From: Micromonospora andamanensis
Lineage (GTDB): Bacteria; Actinomycetota; Actinomycetes; Mycobacteriales; Micromonosporaceae
Assembly: GCF_016863495.1 (NCBI RefSeq)
Contig: NZ_BOOZ01000034.1
Coordinates: 30,241 to 94,240, forward strand
Length of the DNA stretch: 64,000 nucleotides
Reading direction: 5' to 3'
Made by a program: the position numbers and the translations under genes
The notes under the pieces: model-generated
Database searches by the model: none
What the model was told of the DNA's origin: nothing
Seen by the model: only the letters and a program-made list of their open reading frames with translations
Part shown: positions 34,261 to 43,300 of the stretch, one piece after another
Position numbering within the stretch: the first letter of the stretch is position 1
Layout of the letters: every line of letters begins with the position of its first letter

Positions 34261-35844
34261 GTGACCCGTACGCCCGACCGGATCCGCCGTTTCCGGCTCA
34301 CCGTGGCCGGCCTGACCGCCGCCGTCGTGGTCACCGCCGGCTGCACGCTGCCGGCGTTCGCGCCGCGCACCGACGTCGACGGCGAGGCCGCGGCACCGGG
34401 GTCCGCGCCGACCTGGCGGTCCTGCCCGGAGGTGGCCGACGAGGTGGTCGGGCGGCAGGCACCGGACATCAGGTACGAGTGCACCCGCATCCAGGTGCCC
34501 CGTGACTGGGCGGGCGGCAGCGCCGCCACGACAGGTCCCGGTGCCGGTGAGACCTTCGAGATAGCGCTGCTCCGGGCCCGCTCCACGAACCAACGCGACC
34601 GGATCGGCTCTCTGCTGATCAACCCGGGCGGCCCCGGCGGCTCGGGCGTCGACACCGCCGTCTACCTCACCTTCGGGGAGCAGTACGGCGGCCTGCCCGA
34701 CTCGATCCTCGAACGCTTCGACATCGTCGGCTTCGACCCGCGTGGGGTGGCCCGGTCCAGCCCTGTCGAGTGCATCTCGGATGCCGACCTCGACGCCGTC
34801 TTCGGCTACAACCCCGACCCGGAGAGCCAGGCGTCGTTCGACGACTTCGTCGCGCTCAACAAGCAGATAGGTCAGGGCTGCGGCGCCAAGTACGGCGACC
34901 AGCTGCCGTTGTACGGCACCAAGCAGGCCGCCCGCGACATCGACGCGATCCGGGCCGCCGTGGGCGACGAGAAGCTGACCTACCTCGGCTACTCCTACGG
35001 CACCCTGCTGGGCGCCACGTACGCCCAGTTGTTCCCGCAGCGGGTGCGGGCGCTCGTGCTCGACGGCGCTGTCGACCCACGGCAAGGTCTGATCGAAGGT
35101 TCGGAGAGCCAGGCGAAGGGCTTCGAACGCGCCTTCGACAACTTCACCAGGTGGTGTGCGGCAAACGCGGGCCGCTGCCCCATCGCCCCGGACGCCCGGG
35201 CAGCTGTCACCTCGGCGATCGACAAGGCCGAGGTCTCCCCCGTCCGCGCCGCCGACGGGCGGGAGGCCACCGCCGGCTGGATCTTCTACGCGATCGTCTC
35301 GTCGCTGTACTCCGAGCCCGGCTGGCAGCAGCTCGCCCAGGCCATCGACAGGCTGAACGAGGGCAACCCGACAGAGGTGTTCCGGCTCGCCGACAACTAC
35401 ACCGACCGCGACGACGACGGCCGCTACAGCAACCTCTTCGACGCCAACCTGGCCATCAACTGCGCCGACGAGGAGGAACGCCCCGACCTGGAGCGGATTC
35501 GCCAGCTCCAGTCCGAGTGGCGGACCCGGTACCCGCTCTTCGGCGCACCGCTCGCCTCCGGCCTGGTCTCCTGCACGGAGTGGCCAGGCGGCAGCGACCC
35601 CTACCCGACCGGCCGCGCCGAGGGCGCCCCGCCGATCCTTGTCGTCGGCACCACAGGCGACCCGGCGACGCCGTACGAACAGACCCCGGCCCTGGCCGAG
35701 ATGCTGGGCGTGGGGCGGGTGCTCACCTGGGAGGGCGAGGGGCACACCGCCTACCCACAGACCACCTGCATCACCGAGGCCGTCGACGCATACCTCATCG
35801 ACCTCACCGTCCCGCCGGACGGCAAACGCTGCCCGGCGCGCTAG
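34261..35844 (+). CDS. secreted TAP-like alpha/beta-hydrolase (tripeptidyl aminopeptidase family)
   Basis: A 527-residue exported lipoprotein hydrolase. The signal peptide ends at lipobox VTAGC (Cys28). The alpha/beta-hydrolase core has NPGGPGGSGVDTA (oxyanion region), FDIVGFDPRGVARSSPVEC and the nucleophile elbow GYSYGTLLGA (Ser ~residue 245). A C-terminal TAP-like domain contains PPILVVGTTGDPATPYEQ and GEGHTAYPQTTC, providing the catalytic Asp and His. Relatives cleave N-terminal peptides from secreted proteins in Streptomyces. Paired cysteines are consistent with export. Starts at GTG 34261, 33 bases after the ligase gene; co-transcription with it is possible but functionally unrelated. 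Confidence 0.9.
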   Translation: MTRTPDRIRRFRLTVAGLTAAVVVTAGCTLPAFAPRTDVDGEAAAPGSAPTWRSCPEVADEVVGRQAPDIRYECTRIQVPRDWAGGSAATTGPGAGETFEIALLRARSTNQRDRIGSLLINPGGPGGSGVDTAVYLTFGEQYGGLPDSILERFDIVGFDPRGVARSSPVECISDADLDAVFGYNPDPESQASFDDFVALNKQIGQGCGAKYGDQLPLYGTKQAARDIDAIRAAVGDEKLTYLGYSYGTLLGATYAQLFPQRVRALVLDGAVDPRQGLIEGSESQAKGFERAFDNFTRWCAANAGRCPIAPDARAAVTSAIDKAEVSPVRAADGREATAGWIFYAIVSSLYSEPGWQQLAQAIDRLNEGNPTEVFRLADNYTDRDDDGRYSNLFDANLAINCADEEERPDLERIRQLQSEWRTRYPLFGAPLASGLVSCTEWPGGSDPYPTGRAEGAPPILVVGTTGDPATPYEQTPALAEMLGVGRVLTWEGEGHTAYPQTTCITEAVDAYLIDLTVPPDGKRCPAR

Positions 35845-35889
35845 CGCCGACTTCACTGCAGGTCCTCAAGGAAAAGGTCCGTGTATCCC

Positions 35890-36399
35890 TCATCCTTCCT
35901 CGAATGAGAAGTGGTCCTCGAGGTCGGTGAAGAAGACCCGTAACATTGGCATCTTCTGCACTTGACCATCCTCGACCGAGTAGAATTCCATTTCCTGTCG
36001 AAGAAGCCGCGGCGGAAGAACCCAAAGTCCTGCCGATTCCAGCACCGACCTGATCTGAGCCAGCCATCCTGACGCCACCGATCCGGAATAGACGAAGTCT
36101 TCGTCGCGAAGCAACCTCGGCCGCGAGTCATTCGGCCCTGCGATCATCGCTGCGTACGGGGCTACGTACGACAACCACAAGGTTGCCCCCCAGTCGCCAG
36201 ATGACAGCAGGACGCATAACGCCACATCATCGTGCCAAGAGTTGTGCTCGTCATCCTGAACCAGGCTAAACTGAGCCAGCCTTTCAACAAGGGCAGCGTA
36301 CGGGCGCCTTTCAATGGCGTTCTGCAGCTGAGAAAAGTCGGGTGCCCTGAGGTTGCCATAGGTGCGTTCGGCGAATTCGACAAAGGCTTCAGCCGTCAT
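35890..36399 (-). CDS. candidate immunity protein for the RHS toxin
   Basis: A 169-residue soluble, acidic protein (many Asp/Glu, only scattered Lys/Arg) with no domain I recognise. It begins MTAEAFVEFAERTYGNLRAP and contains ALCVLLSSGDWGATLWLSYV and LRVFFTDLEDHFSFEEG. It lies 154 bases downstream of the RHS gene on the same strand, exactly where polymorphic-toxin immunity genes sit, and like the toxin-coding end of that gene it is clearly more A/T-rich than the surrounding chromosome. An acidic protein opposite a very basic toxin candidate fits binding-type immunity. Function is inferred from position and composition, not homology. Confidence 0.7.
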   Translation of the reverse strand: MTAEAFVEFAERTYGNLRAPDFSQLQNAIERRPYAALVERLAQFSLVQDDEHNSWHDDVALCVLLSSGDWGATLWLSYVAPYAAMIAGPNDSRPRLLRDEDFVYSGSVASGWLAQIRSVLESAGLWVLPPRLLRQEMEFYSVEDGQVQKMPMLRVFFTDLEDHFSFEEG

Positions 36400-36553
36400 G
36401 ATCCCAACTCACTCCAATCCGGCCAATTGACAACATCTAGCGCTGGATCTGCAACCTCATATTACCGGAAGAAGTGCCTCAGCACAGGACGAAGAAAACG
36501 AACCGACAGCCTCTACAATCTGAATGATCAGCGGTCCTATGCGGAGGGGAGTT

Positions 36554-39500
36554 CTAGCGGAAGTTGAGTAACTTGCGCCACCATGGCCGCCACCCCGGCC
36601 TTCCCCAAGGGGAGCCATGAATTTGTCTGCGCGCGTTCTGCGTCACCCGGACCTGATTCTGCGCCTTGCCGTTCACACTGCCCACTCTCCAGGGAAGGCG
36701 GAGAATCCTTTCCTCAGTGCCTCGGTTGGAAGTCCTCTTGCCGAAGGTCCAGGCGAGGCGGGTGTGAATTCGCGCCCAAGTTTGCTTGCCACGCCAGATC
36801 GATGTCGACTTGACGTTTCCAGCGGGATTCGGCTTGACTCGATTCGCATGAGCCTTGGTGCCAAGGATATGGCCGTCCTGCTTATTCCGGTTGATGTTCT
36901 CGCTTTCTTTCCAGCGATTCCACACCTCCTTGAGACCACCGCAGTTATGCACAAGGACGTCCGACTCGCCTACGCGGACATAGTACGTATGCAATTCGTC
37001 GACCGTTAGGTTGTACACACTCGCGAAGGCTTCATACGCCACTACATCAACAACGGCGACTAGCGAACCGTTCGAGGTCACGAGCAGATCCCCGAAACGC
37101 AGATTCTCGGCACGCAACCAGTCCCGCTGGTTGTCGACCCAGAAGGGATGACCATCGGTCGCGGTGACAGAACCATCACTCGTTCCGTCGCCATCAACAT
37201 CAACCGCAACATCTACAAGCTTCTTGCCGCCTTCGCCACCGATCAGATCGACGACTGGCCTGACACCTTCATTCTTGTTGACCGGATCCGCAGCCGCAAC
37301 GCGATCATTGAGACGGATTTCGTCGATTGCTTTATAGGCACCTTCGGCCATCAATACCTGGGTTCCAGGCAGGAAGCTATTCGGCGCCTCACAAGCGTCG
37401 CCTATCCGCCCTCGCGCGGCGTTCTTTAGCGCACTTGCACCTCGGGCAGCGGTCTTGGCCTGCCGGACGCCCGGAACCATCCCGGCTACGCCCATAGCGC
37501 AGTCAACCCCGCTGCCGCCCGAGCAGGTCTTGATGGTGTCGATGGCACCGGCCACTGCGGCGACAGCACCGGCCGCCGCTGCGACCACCTGTGCCGGCGG
37601 CGGCAGGACAGCGGACACCATCGCCACCGTGCCAGCAACGGCCGAGATCGTTCCGGCGTTGTTCACCACGGTCTTGACGGCCGAGGTGGCGGCGCCGGCG
37701 ACCGCGTTGCCGGCCCGGCTGGCCGCGTTCTTGACCTTGCCCCAGAAGAGCCCATCCGGGTCGGCGAAGGTGATCGGGTTGTTGTTCGCGTACGCGAACG
37801 GGTGCATCCGTTGCGGGTCGTATTCGTCGGTTTGTGGGTCAACGGAGATGAAGGCGCCCAGCGCCGCGTCGTAGAACCGGGCACCCAGCAACGACAAGCC
37901 CGTCGGATCCTCGATACCGCCAACGAAGCCACGCTGGCCCGACGGCCAGGTGCCGCCAGCGCCACCGGAACGCTTGTTTCCGTACGGGTCGGAGTAGCGG
38001 ACCGTGTCGACCCGGGTCACCGAGTTGACCGCCCAGTGGGCCGAGTCGTGCTGGTCCGACGCCAGCCAGATCAGGTCCTTCGCGCCGCTGGCAGTGGACG
38101 CCGTACGCGAGGCGACGACATCACCGGCGTGCTCGTAGTAGCGGGTCGCCGTCTTGTTCTGACCGGAGACGGTCAGCTCGTGGCCGGCCACGAAAACTGT
38201 GGCGTCGCCGTTCGGGTCGATTCGGGCGATTCGGTTGCCGTCCACGTCGTAGTGCATCCGGGTGGTGCCGTCGGGTCCGGTGATCTCGCTGAGCTTGCCC
38301 TGGGCGTTCCAGTCGAGGGTTTCGGTGACTCCGCCGACCCGCCGGTAGGTCAGGTTGCCGATGGCGTCCCAGTCGTAGTGGTCGACCCGCTCGCCAGTGG
38401 TGACCGTCCGCACCGCGTGCGGCTGCCCGCCGCTGGCGGCGTACCCATACGTGGAGGTCACACCGGTGCGCTTGTCGGTCACCGACTCGCGGGAGCCGGC
38501 CTTGTCATAGGCGTACGACTTCCAGTACGGCGACACTCCACCCACATCGCTCGACTGCGGGTTGGCAGCGCAGGTGTTCGTGCTCTGCGTCCATGCCTGG
38601 GTGAGCCGACGCAACTGGTCGTACTGGAAGCATTGGACGTCGCTGTCACCGGGCCGGGCGTTGCCGTCGTTGTCCTGCGGCCGGTTGGCCATCGACAGTA
38701 CGTTGCCCGCCGGGTCGTACTTGTAGTTCAGGGCGGCGACGTTTGTGATGCTGGCGTCGCGGTCGAAGTAGAACTCGGCCAGCCGCCGGGTCACGTCGTC
38801 GTAGACGTAGGTCTGGTACGCCTGCGGCTTGTTGTTGACGCCGAGCTTGCGTTGCAGCAGCTCGCCGTAGGGTGAGTAGGTGGCGTCGTCGACGTAGACG
38901 TTCACCGCTCCGGAAGGCGAAGACGTGCCGACCAGCCGGGTCACGTTGCCCAGGTCGTCGTAGGTGTGGTTGAGCATCTCGCGCTCAAGACCACCCACCC
39001 TCGGCATATTGACCCGTTCGGGCGAGCCGTCGACCTTGAACGTGAAGGTGGAGACGTAGGTGCCTGCGGCACCGGCCAGGCCGGGCATGGCCGGCACGAC
39101 CGACTCCTCGTCGCGGACCTGGTAGGCGTCGTTGTAGTCGAAGATCTGACGCGTGAAGTGGTAGCCGTCGACGATCGACAGCTGTTTGGTCAGGTGGCCC
39201 TTGGCGACGGTGTCGTAGGTCCACTCTGCGGCGAGCTGTCCGTTGACCAGACGCTTGTATTGCCGCCCGAGCAGGTCGTACTCGGTGGAAACCACCTCGC
39301 CCCGCGCGTCGGTCGAGGAGGTCACGTCGTCGCTGTTGTCGTACGTCAGGGTGGTGACGCCCTTGTCCGGGTCGGTGGTGCGTCGCTCCCGTCCCCGCAG
39401 GTCGTACTCGTACTGCCAGACCTTGCCGGTCGGGCCGGTCACGGTCTTCAGGTCATCGCGCGGGGTGTACGAGTACGTCGTGGTGTCGAACCCACCGGTG

Positions 39501-42500
39501 GGGGTGCGACCGTGGAACTGACGCAGCTCGATCGTCCGGTCGTGGACGTCACTGATAGTGGCGGTTGCGGTGCCGCCGAGCGGCGGGGTGACCGTCACCT
39601 GCCAGCCGTCCGGGTTACCGCCGTAACCGGTGACAGTTGCCCAGAGCTGACTGTCCCCTGACCACAGCCCTTCGTTGATCACCCGACCGACGGCGTCGTG
39701 GCTGAACACCGTCCGCACCCGGTCGGCGCCCGGGTTCAGCTCCAGCAGCCCGGTGCCGGGTTGGCCTGTGACGTATGCCGGACCTGCCTGGTACGCCTCC
39801 AGACCTCGGTCGTTGTAGCCGGTCGAGGACACCAGGCGCCGGCCGTCGAGGGCGTCCTCCTGGGTCTGCACCGGCCGGTAGAGGGAGTCGAAGAGCCCGA
39901 TCTCGGTGATGTAGTTGCTGTTGGGACCGAGCCGCTTGGTGGTGACGGCCAGCGGCCCGTCGGCGCGTACCAGGTAACCGAACTCCAGGTTCGGCGTCTG
40001 GGTCGCCTTGGCCCGGCCGGGCAACCACACCTTGGTGAGTCGGCCCAGCGGGTCGTGCAATAGGTCGGTGCGCTTGTTGTTCGCGTCGACCACCGCGGTC
40101 GGCTCGGCCCAGGCCGGCTGCTGATAGGTGGTGACCTTGTGCTGAAGGGGGTTGAGGGTGACCGTCTGGGTCACCGGACCCGGTCCCGCCGGGGTGTACG
40201 CGGTGGTGGTGACGCCGCCGCGGGCGTCCGTCACGCTCTCGACCCGGCCCAGGTCGTCGTAGCTGGTGCGGGAGGTGGTGGCGTAGACCGGTCCACCGTT
40301 CCAGGTGTCGAGGGTGTCCTCGCGGGTGACCAACCCTGCGCTCGGGGTGGCACCGTGGGTGTTCGAGCCGTCGTGGTAGGTCCGGACGTCGGAGACGACG
40401 TCGTCCGGGCGGGAGATCGTCGAACCGCATGCCTTGGCGACGGTCTCCACCTGGGACACGGCCGCCCGGATCCATGCGGTGTCGTTGCTGACGTACGTGG
40501 TGCGGGTGCAGGTCTCGTCGCCGGTGCTCGCGGTGTCTCCCAGATCGGACACCGTTTCCGGCAGTCCCTCCGAGGTGTACGTCGTCCGGGACTCGGTACG
40601 CGCCCACTTGTTCGGCGCGAGAAGCTTCCGGGTCATCTGCGCCGACGGACCACTCAGGTACGCGCGGGCGGTACCCCCGTCGTGGTCACGCTCGGCGGTC
40701 TGGCGGGTCCAGTACTGCGTGGTGGACGCCTCGACCAGTGTCGAGTTGTCGAGGGTCGCCTCCTCCAGAGGCATACCGGCCAGCGCCGGGTGGTCGGCGA
40801 AGGTGTTGCCCTCAGAGTCGGACACCTGCACGTCACGTCGCCCTCCGCCGGGCAACGGCTGGTCGTGCAGGCCACGGTGGAACCGCTTCCGGGTGGTCAG
40901 TGGTACGCCCTGGCCGGGCTCACCGACCTTGGTGACCACCTGGGAGTAGCCGCGCCACTGTCCGTACGTGCGGTGCTTCTTCTTGGTGAACTCGCTGTCG
41001 TCGTAACCCCACAGCGTCGGCGTGCCGCCGCCGGTGGTGGAGTACTCGTAGCTGGTGGTGATGGCGGGCTGGTCGGCGGTGCGGTCGATCTCGGCTATCT
41101 CGTTGACCACGTACTTGCGGAACCAGTCCAACTTCGGCGAGGCGTAGCCGTCCGGTGTCCAGTACACCGGGAAGCAGAGCCGGGAGTTGTTCTCCGGCGC
41201 GGCCGGCACGTCGTTGTAGTCGCAGTCCGGCTCGGAATACGTGACGTGGATGTCGGCGCCAGACTCGGTACGGATGTTCTGGATCCGCCACCTGGAGAAC
41301 AAGGGCGCTCCGGCGAGCACGTTGGCCCGGTTGGACAGCTCCACTCCGGTGAACTGCACCGCCGGCTCGGTGACGGTGCCGCCGACGTGCCCGGCGTGCA
41401 CGATCTCCTTCAGCCACAGCGATGCCGACCCGGCCACCTTCGGTGCCTTGAACTCGTGGGTCAGCGCCCACGACTCGACGTCCGAAAAGTCACTACCGTT
41501 CCGCACCTGAGTGGTGATCTTCGTGAGCCGCTTGGTGGTGAAGAAGACCGGAGCCAGCTTGTCGGTGCAGGGCGCCGCATCGCAGTACTTGTCCCACGGT
41601 ACGTCCGGCCAGTTCGCCTTGACCGGCTTGCCGTCCTTGTGGCACTCGGTGGCCAGGCACCGGTCGGCGACGTCGAACACCACTCGCCCGGTGGCCGCGA
41701 CGCTCGGGTGATCCGCGTGCAGGCCGTACTCGATCCGCTTCAGGTGGCCGCCGCGGTGGAACGACTGCCGGTTGTCCTTGTCATCGGCCGCACCGTAGTA
41801 ACCGGTTTCGCTCTCGTAGTAGTAGCGGACCGTGTTGCCGTGCACGTCCACGGCCTTGTCCAGCAGCCACCGCCACGCCTGCTTGCAGGACGAGTCCTTG
41901 AAGGCGGTGGCGTGGCACTTTTCGCCATCGTGGTTGCCGAAGACGGGGATGGTCCATCGGGAGTTCGCCGAGGTGACCTCGCTGGCGAAGAAGTACCGGG
42001 TGCCGTCCGGAGTGGTGATCGTCCACCGCTCGGTCGTGGCGGTGCCCGACGTCGCTGCCGCGCCCTCAAGCCGGATCCGCCAGTTGCTGTCGTTCTGGAC
42101 CCGCCAGGTGCCGCTGCTGTCGTCCCTGATCAGCGAGGCGTTGGTGCCGTTGAGCGAGACGGTGACGTTGTGGGAGTCACCCTTCCAGCACTGGTCGTAG
42201 GTCTTCTTGTCCTTGTTGTTCGGGTCCGTGCCGTCGACCGCGTCGCGGTCGTCGGTGCAGGTGACGTAGGAACGCTCGATGAATCCCGGCGCATACTCCC
42301 AGCCGTCGCCGACCCACGACGCCTGGTTGTTGGCACCGGCCATCCGGCCGTCCACCACCTGCGACGAGTAGTCCAACGACACCTCTGGCAGCGGACCCTC
42401 CGCCGGGGGCAGCCGCAGCGGGTTCGAGTACGAGAACGCACCGGAACTGTCTCCCGCCGTCCACGAGCCCGACGCCTTCAGGTCGGTGGCCTTGTAGTCG

Positions 42501-43222
42501 CCCTCCTCCGAGGACTCGTCGGCCGTGATGGCGAACACCATCGGTGCCGCTCCCGAGAGCGTGACCTGAGTCGAGACCGTACTGGTGACGGGGTTGTTGG
42601 TCGCCTGGACCGCCTCGATCTCCTGGCACTCCGACCGCTGCGGGGTGGTCGCCGCGCAGGCCGGCAGCCGCTTGAGGGTCAGCCGCTCACCCCACCCGGC
42701 ACCGTACAGTTCCCGGATCCCGGCGTAGTCGAAGGCCGCCTCGATCGCGCCGGCACTGCCGTCAACGACGACAACCGGGCCACTGACACCTAGCCGACGC
42801 GAGTGTTGCTCGGCCAAGACCTGCACCCGCGCCTGGTCGGGAGCACGTTTACCGGCGACGGCCGAGGCCGTGACGGGTAGCCCGCCCGCGGTCCCCCGCA
42901 CCGTCCGTCCGGACTGCCTGTCGCCGTCAAGACGTCGGTCCGGCCGAGCCTCCGCGACCGCAAGGCTGGTCTCACCCGCCGCTGGCCACGTCGCCCGCTT
43001 CGCTCCGGTCCATCGGCCACCGTCGTCAGGCAGCGGCGTCTGGTCGACAGGTGCTCGCCGGAGCGATTCGGCCGCGATCGTCTTGACCTCACGATCGCCG
43101 GAGGGCACCTTGGCCGCCTGGGCTGGCTGAGTCGCGGCGAGGGTCGAGGCCACCAGCACCGCGACGGTGCCGAACGTGACGAGTCGTCGGGGACGGGAGG
43201 GGACGGTGCGAGGCTGCGACAT
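36554..43222 (-). CDS. RHS-repeat polymorphic toxin with pretoxin HINT domain
   Basis: A 2222-residue secreted RHS protein. An N-terminal signal peptide (ending about QPAQAA, residue 37) is followed by a beta-rich SpvB/TcdB-like region, many YD repeats (~1270-1720) and the RHS core with GGIEDPTGLSLLGARFYDAALGAFISVDP and the closing ADPDGLFWG (~1817). An Ala-rich hydrophobic linker leads to a HINT self-splicing-type protease: Cys1944 (CEAPNSFLPGTQVL), TATDGHPFWV, and the C-terminal VLVHN at 2089-2093. After it come 129 residues (2094-2222), very basic and Trp/Arg-rich, with QDGHILGTKAHANRVK; this is the probable released toxin. I cannot name the toxin family; a nuclease is plausible. The region from the HINT domain onward is A/T-richer. 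Follows a LamG surface protein gene and precedes a candidate immunity gene. Confidence 0.9.
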   Translation of the reverse strand: MSQPRTVPSRPRRLVTFGTVAVLVASTLAATQPAQAAKVPSGDREVKTIAAESLRRAPVDQTPLPDDGGRWTGAKRATWPAAGETSLAVAEARPDRRLDGDRQSGRTVRGTAGGLPVTASAVAGKRAPDQARVQVLAEQHSRRLGVSGPVVVVDGSAGAIEAAFDYAGIRELYGAGWGERLTLKRLPACAATTPQRSECQEIEAVQATNNPVTSTVSTQVTLSGAAPMVFAITADESSEEGDYKATDLKASGSWTAGDSSGAFSYSNPLRLPPAEGPLPEVSLDYSSQVVDGRMAGANNQASWVGDGWEYAPGFIERSYVTCTDDRDAVDGTDPNNKDKKTYDQCWKGDSHNVTVSLNGTNASLIRDDSSGTWRVQNDSNWRIRLEGAAATSGTATTERWTITTPDGTRYFFASEVTSANSRWTIPVFGNHDGEKCHATAFKDSSCKQAWRWLLDKAVDVHGNTVRYYYESETGYYGAADDKDNRQSFHRGGHLKRIEYGLHADHPSVAATGRVVFDVADRCLATECHKDGKPVKANWPDVPWDKYCDAAPCTDKLAPVFFTTKRLTKITTQVRNGSDFSDVESWALTHEFKAPKVAGSASLWLKEIVHAGHVGGTVTEPAVQFTGVELSNRANVLAGAPLFSRWRIQNIRTESGADIHVTYSEPDCDYNDVPAAPENNSRLCFPVYWTPDGYASPKLDWFRKYVVNEIAEIDRTADQPAITTSYEYSTTGGGTPTLWGYDDSEFTKKKHRTYGQWRGYSQVVTKVGEPGQGVPLTTRKRFHRGLHDQPLPGGGRRDVQVSDSEGNTFADHPALAGMPLEEATLDNSTLVEASTTQYWTRQTAERDHDGGTARAYLSGPSAQMTRKLLAPNKWARTESRTTYTSEGLPETVSDLGDTASTGDETCTRTTYVSNDTAWIRAAVSQVETVAKACGSTISRPDDVVSDVRTYHDGSNTHGATPSAGLVTREDTLDTWNGGPVYATTSRTSYDDLGRVESVTDARGGVTTTAYTPAGPGPVTQTVTLNPLQHKVTTYQQPAWAEPTAVVDANNKRTDLLHDPLGRLTKVWLPGRAKATQTPNLEFGYLVRADGPLAVTTKRLGPNSNYITEIGLFDSLYRPVQTQEDALDGRRLVSSTGYNDRGLEAYQAGPAYVTGQPGTGLLELNPGADRVRTVFSHDAVGRVINEGLWSGDSQLWATVTGYGGNPDGWQVTVTPPLGGTATATISDVHDRTIELRQFHGRTPTGGFDTTTYSYTPRDDLKTVTGPTGKVWQYEYDLRGRERRTTDPDKGVTTLTYDNSDDVTSSTDARGEVVSTEYDLLGRQYKRLVNGQLAAEWTYDTVAKGHLTKQLSIVDGYHFTRQIFDYNDAYQVRDEESVVPAMPGLAGAAGTYVSTFTFKVDGSPERVNMPRVGGLEREMLNHTYDDLGNVTRLVGTSSPSGAVNVYVDDATYSPYGELLQRKLGVNNKPQAYQTYVYDDVTRRLAEFYFDRDASITNVAALNYKYDPAGNVLSMANRPQDNDGNARPGDSDVQCFQYDQLRRLTQAWTQSTNTCAANPQSSDVGGVSPYWKSYAYDKAGSRESVTDKRTGVTSTYGYAASGGQPHAVRTVTTGERVDHYDWDAIGNLTYRRVGGVTETLDWNAQGKLSEITGPDGTTRMHYDVDGNRIARIDPNGDATVFVAGHELTVSGQNKTATRYYEHAGDVVASRTASTASGAKDLIWLASDQHDSAHWAVNSVTRVDTVRYSDPYGNKRSGGAGGTWPSGQRGFVGGIEDPTGLSLLGARFYDAALGAFISVDPQTDEYDPQRMHPFAYANNNPITFADPDGLFWGKVKNAASRAGNAVAGAATSAVKTVVNNAGTISAVAGTVAMVSAVLPPPAQVVAAAAGAVAAVAGAIDTIKTCSGGSGVDCAMGVAGMVPGVRQAKTAARGASALKNAARGRIGDACEAPNSFLPGTQVLMAEGAYKAIDEIRLNDRVAAADPVNKNEGVRPVVDLIGGEGGKKLVDVAVDVDGDGTSDGSVTATDGHPFWVDNQRDWLRAENLRFGDLLVTSNGSLVAVVDVVAYEAFASVYNLTVDELHTYYVRVGESDVLVHNCGGLKEVWNRWKESENINRNKQDGHILGTKAHANRVKPNPAGNVKSTSIWRGKQTWARIHTRLAWTFGKRTSNRGTEERILRLPWRVGSVNGKAQNQVRVTQNARRQIHGSPWGRPGWRPWWRKLLNFR

Positions 43223-43300
43223 GACACCTTCCTGACGCAGAGGGGGTGGGGAAGTCAGGCGGGAAGGAAGAGGCGGCCGGTGACCGCCCCTCCCCTTGGC

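Noticed and set aside
33091..35856. Long minus-strand open frame (over 900 codons) opposite the DNA ligase and TAP-like hydrolase genes
   Set aside because: High GC at third positions removes stop codons from the opposite strand; the frame has no recognisable domain and lies over two well-supported genes.
36400..36553. Possible second small gene between RHS and the immunity candidate
   Set aside because: No minus-strand frame with a start, ribosome-binding site and plausible protein in the 154-bp gap.
40139..42793. Plus-strand open frame of ~880 codons opposite the RHS gene
   Set aside because: Low-complexity Val/Arg/Gly-rich translation mirroring the RHS codons; no start signal or domain.
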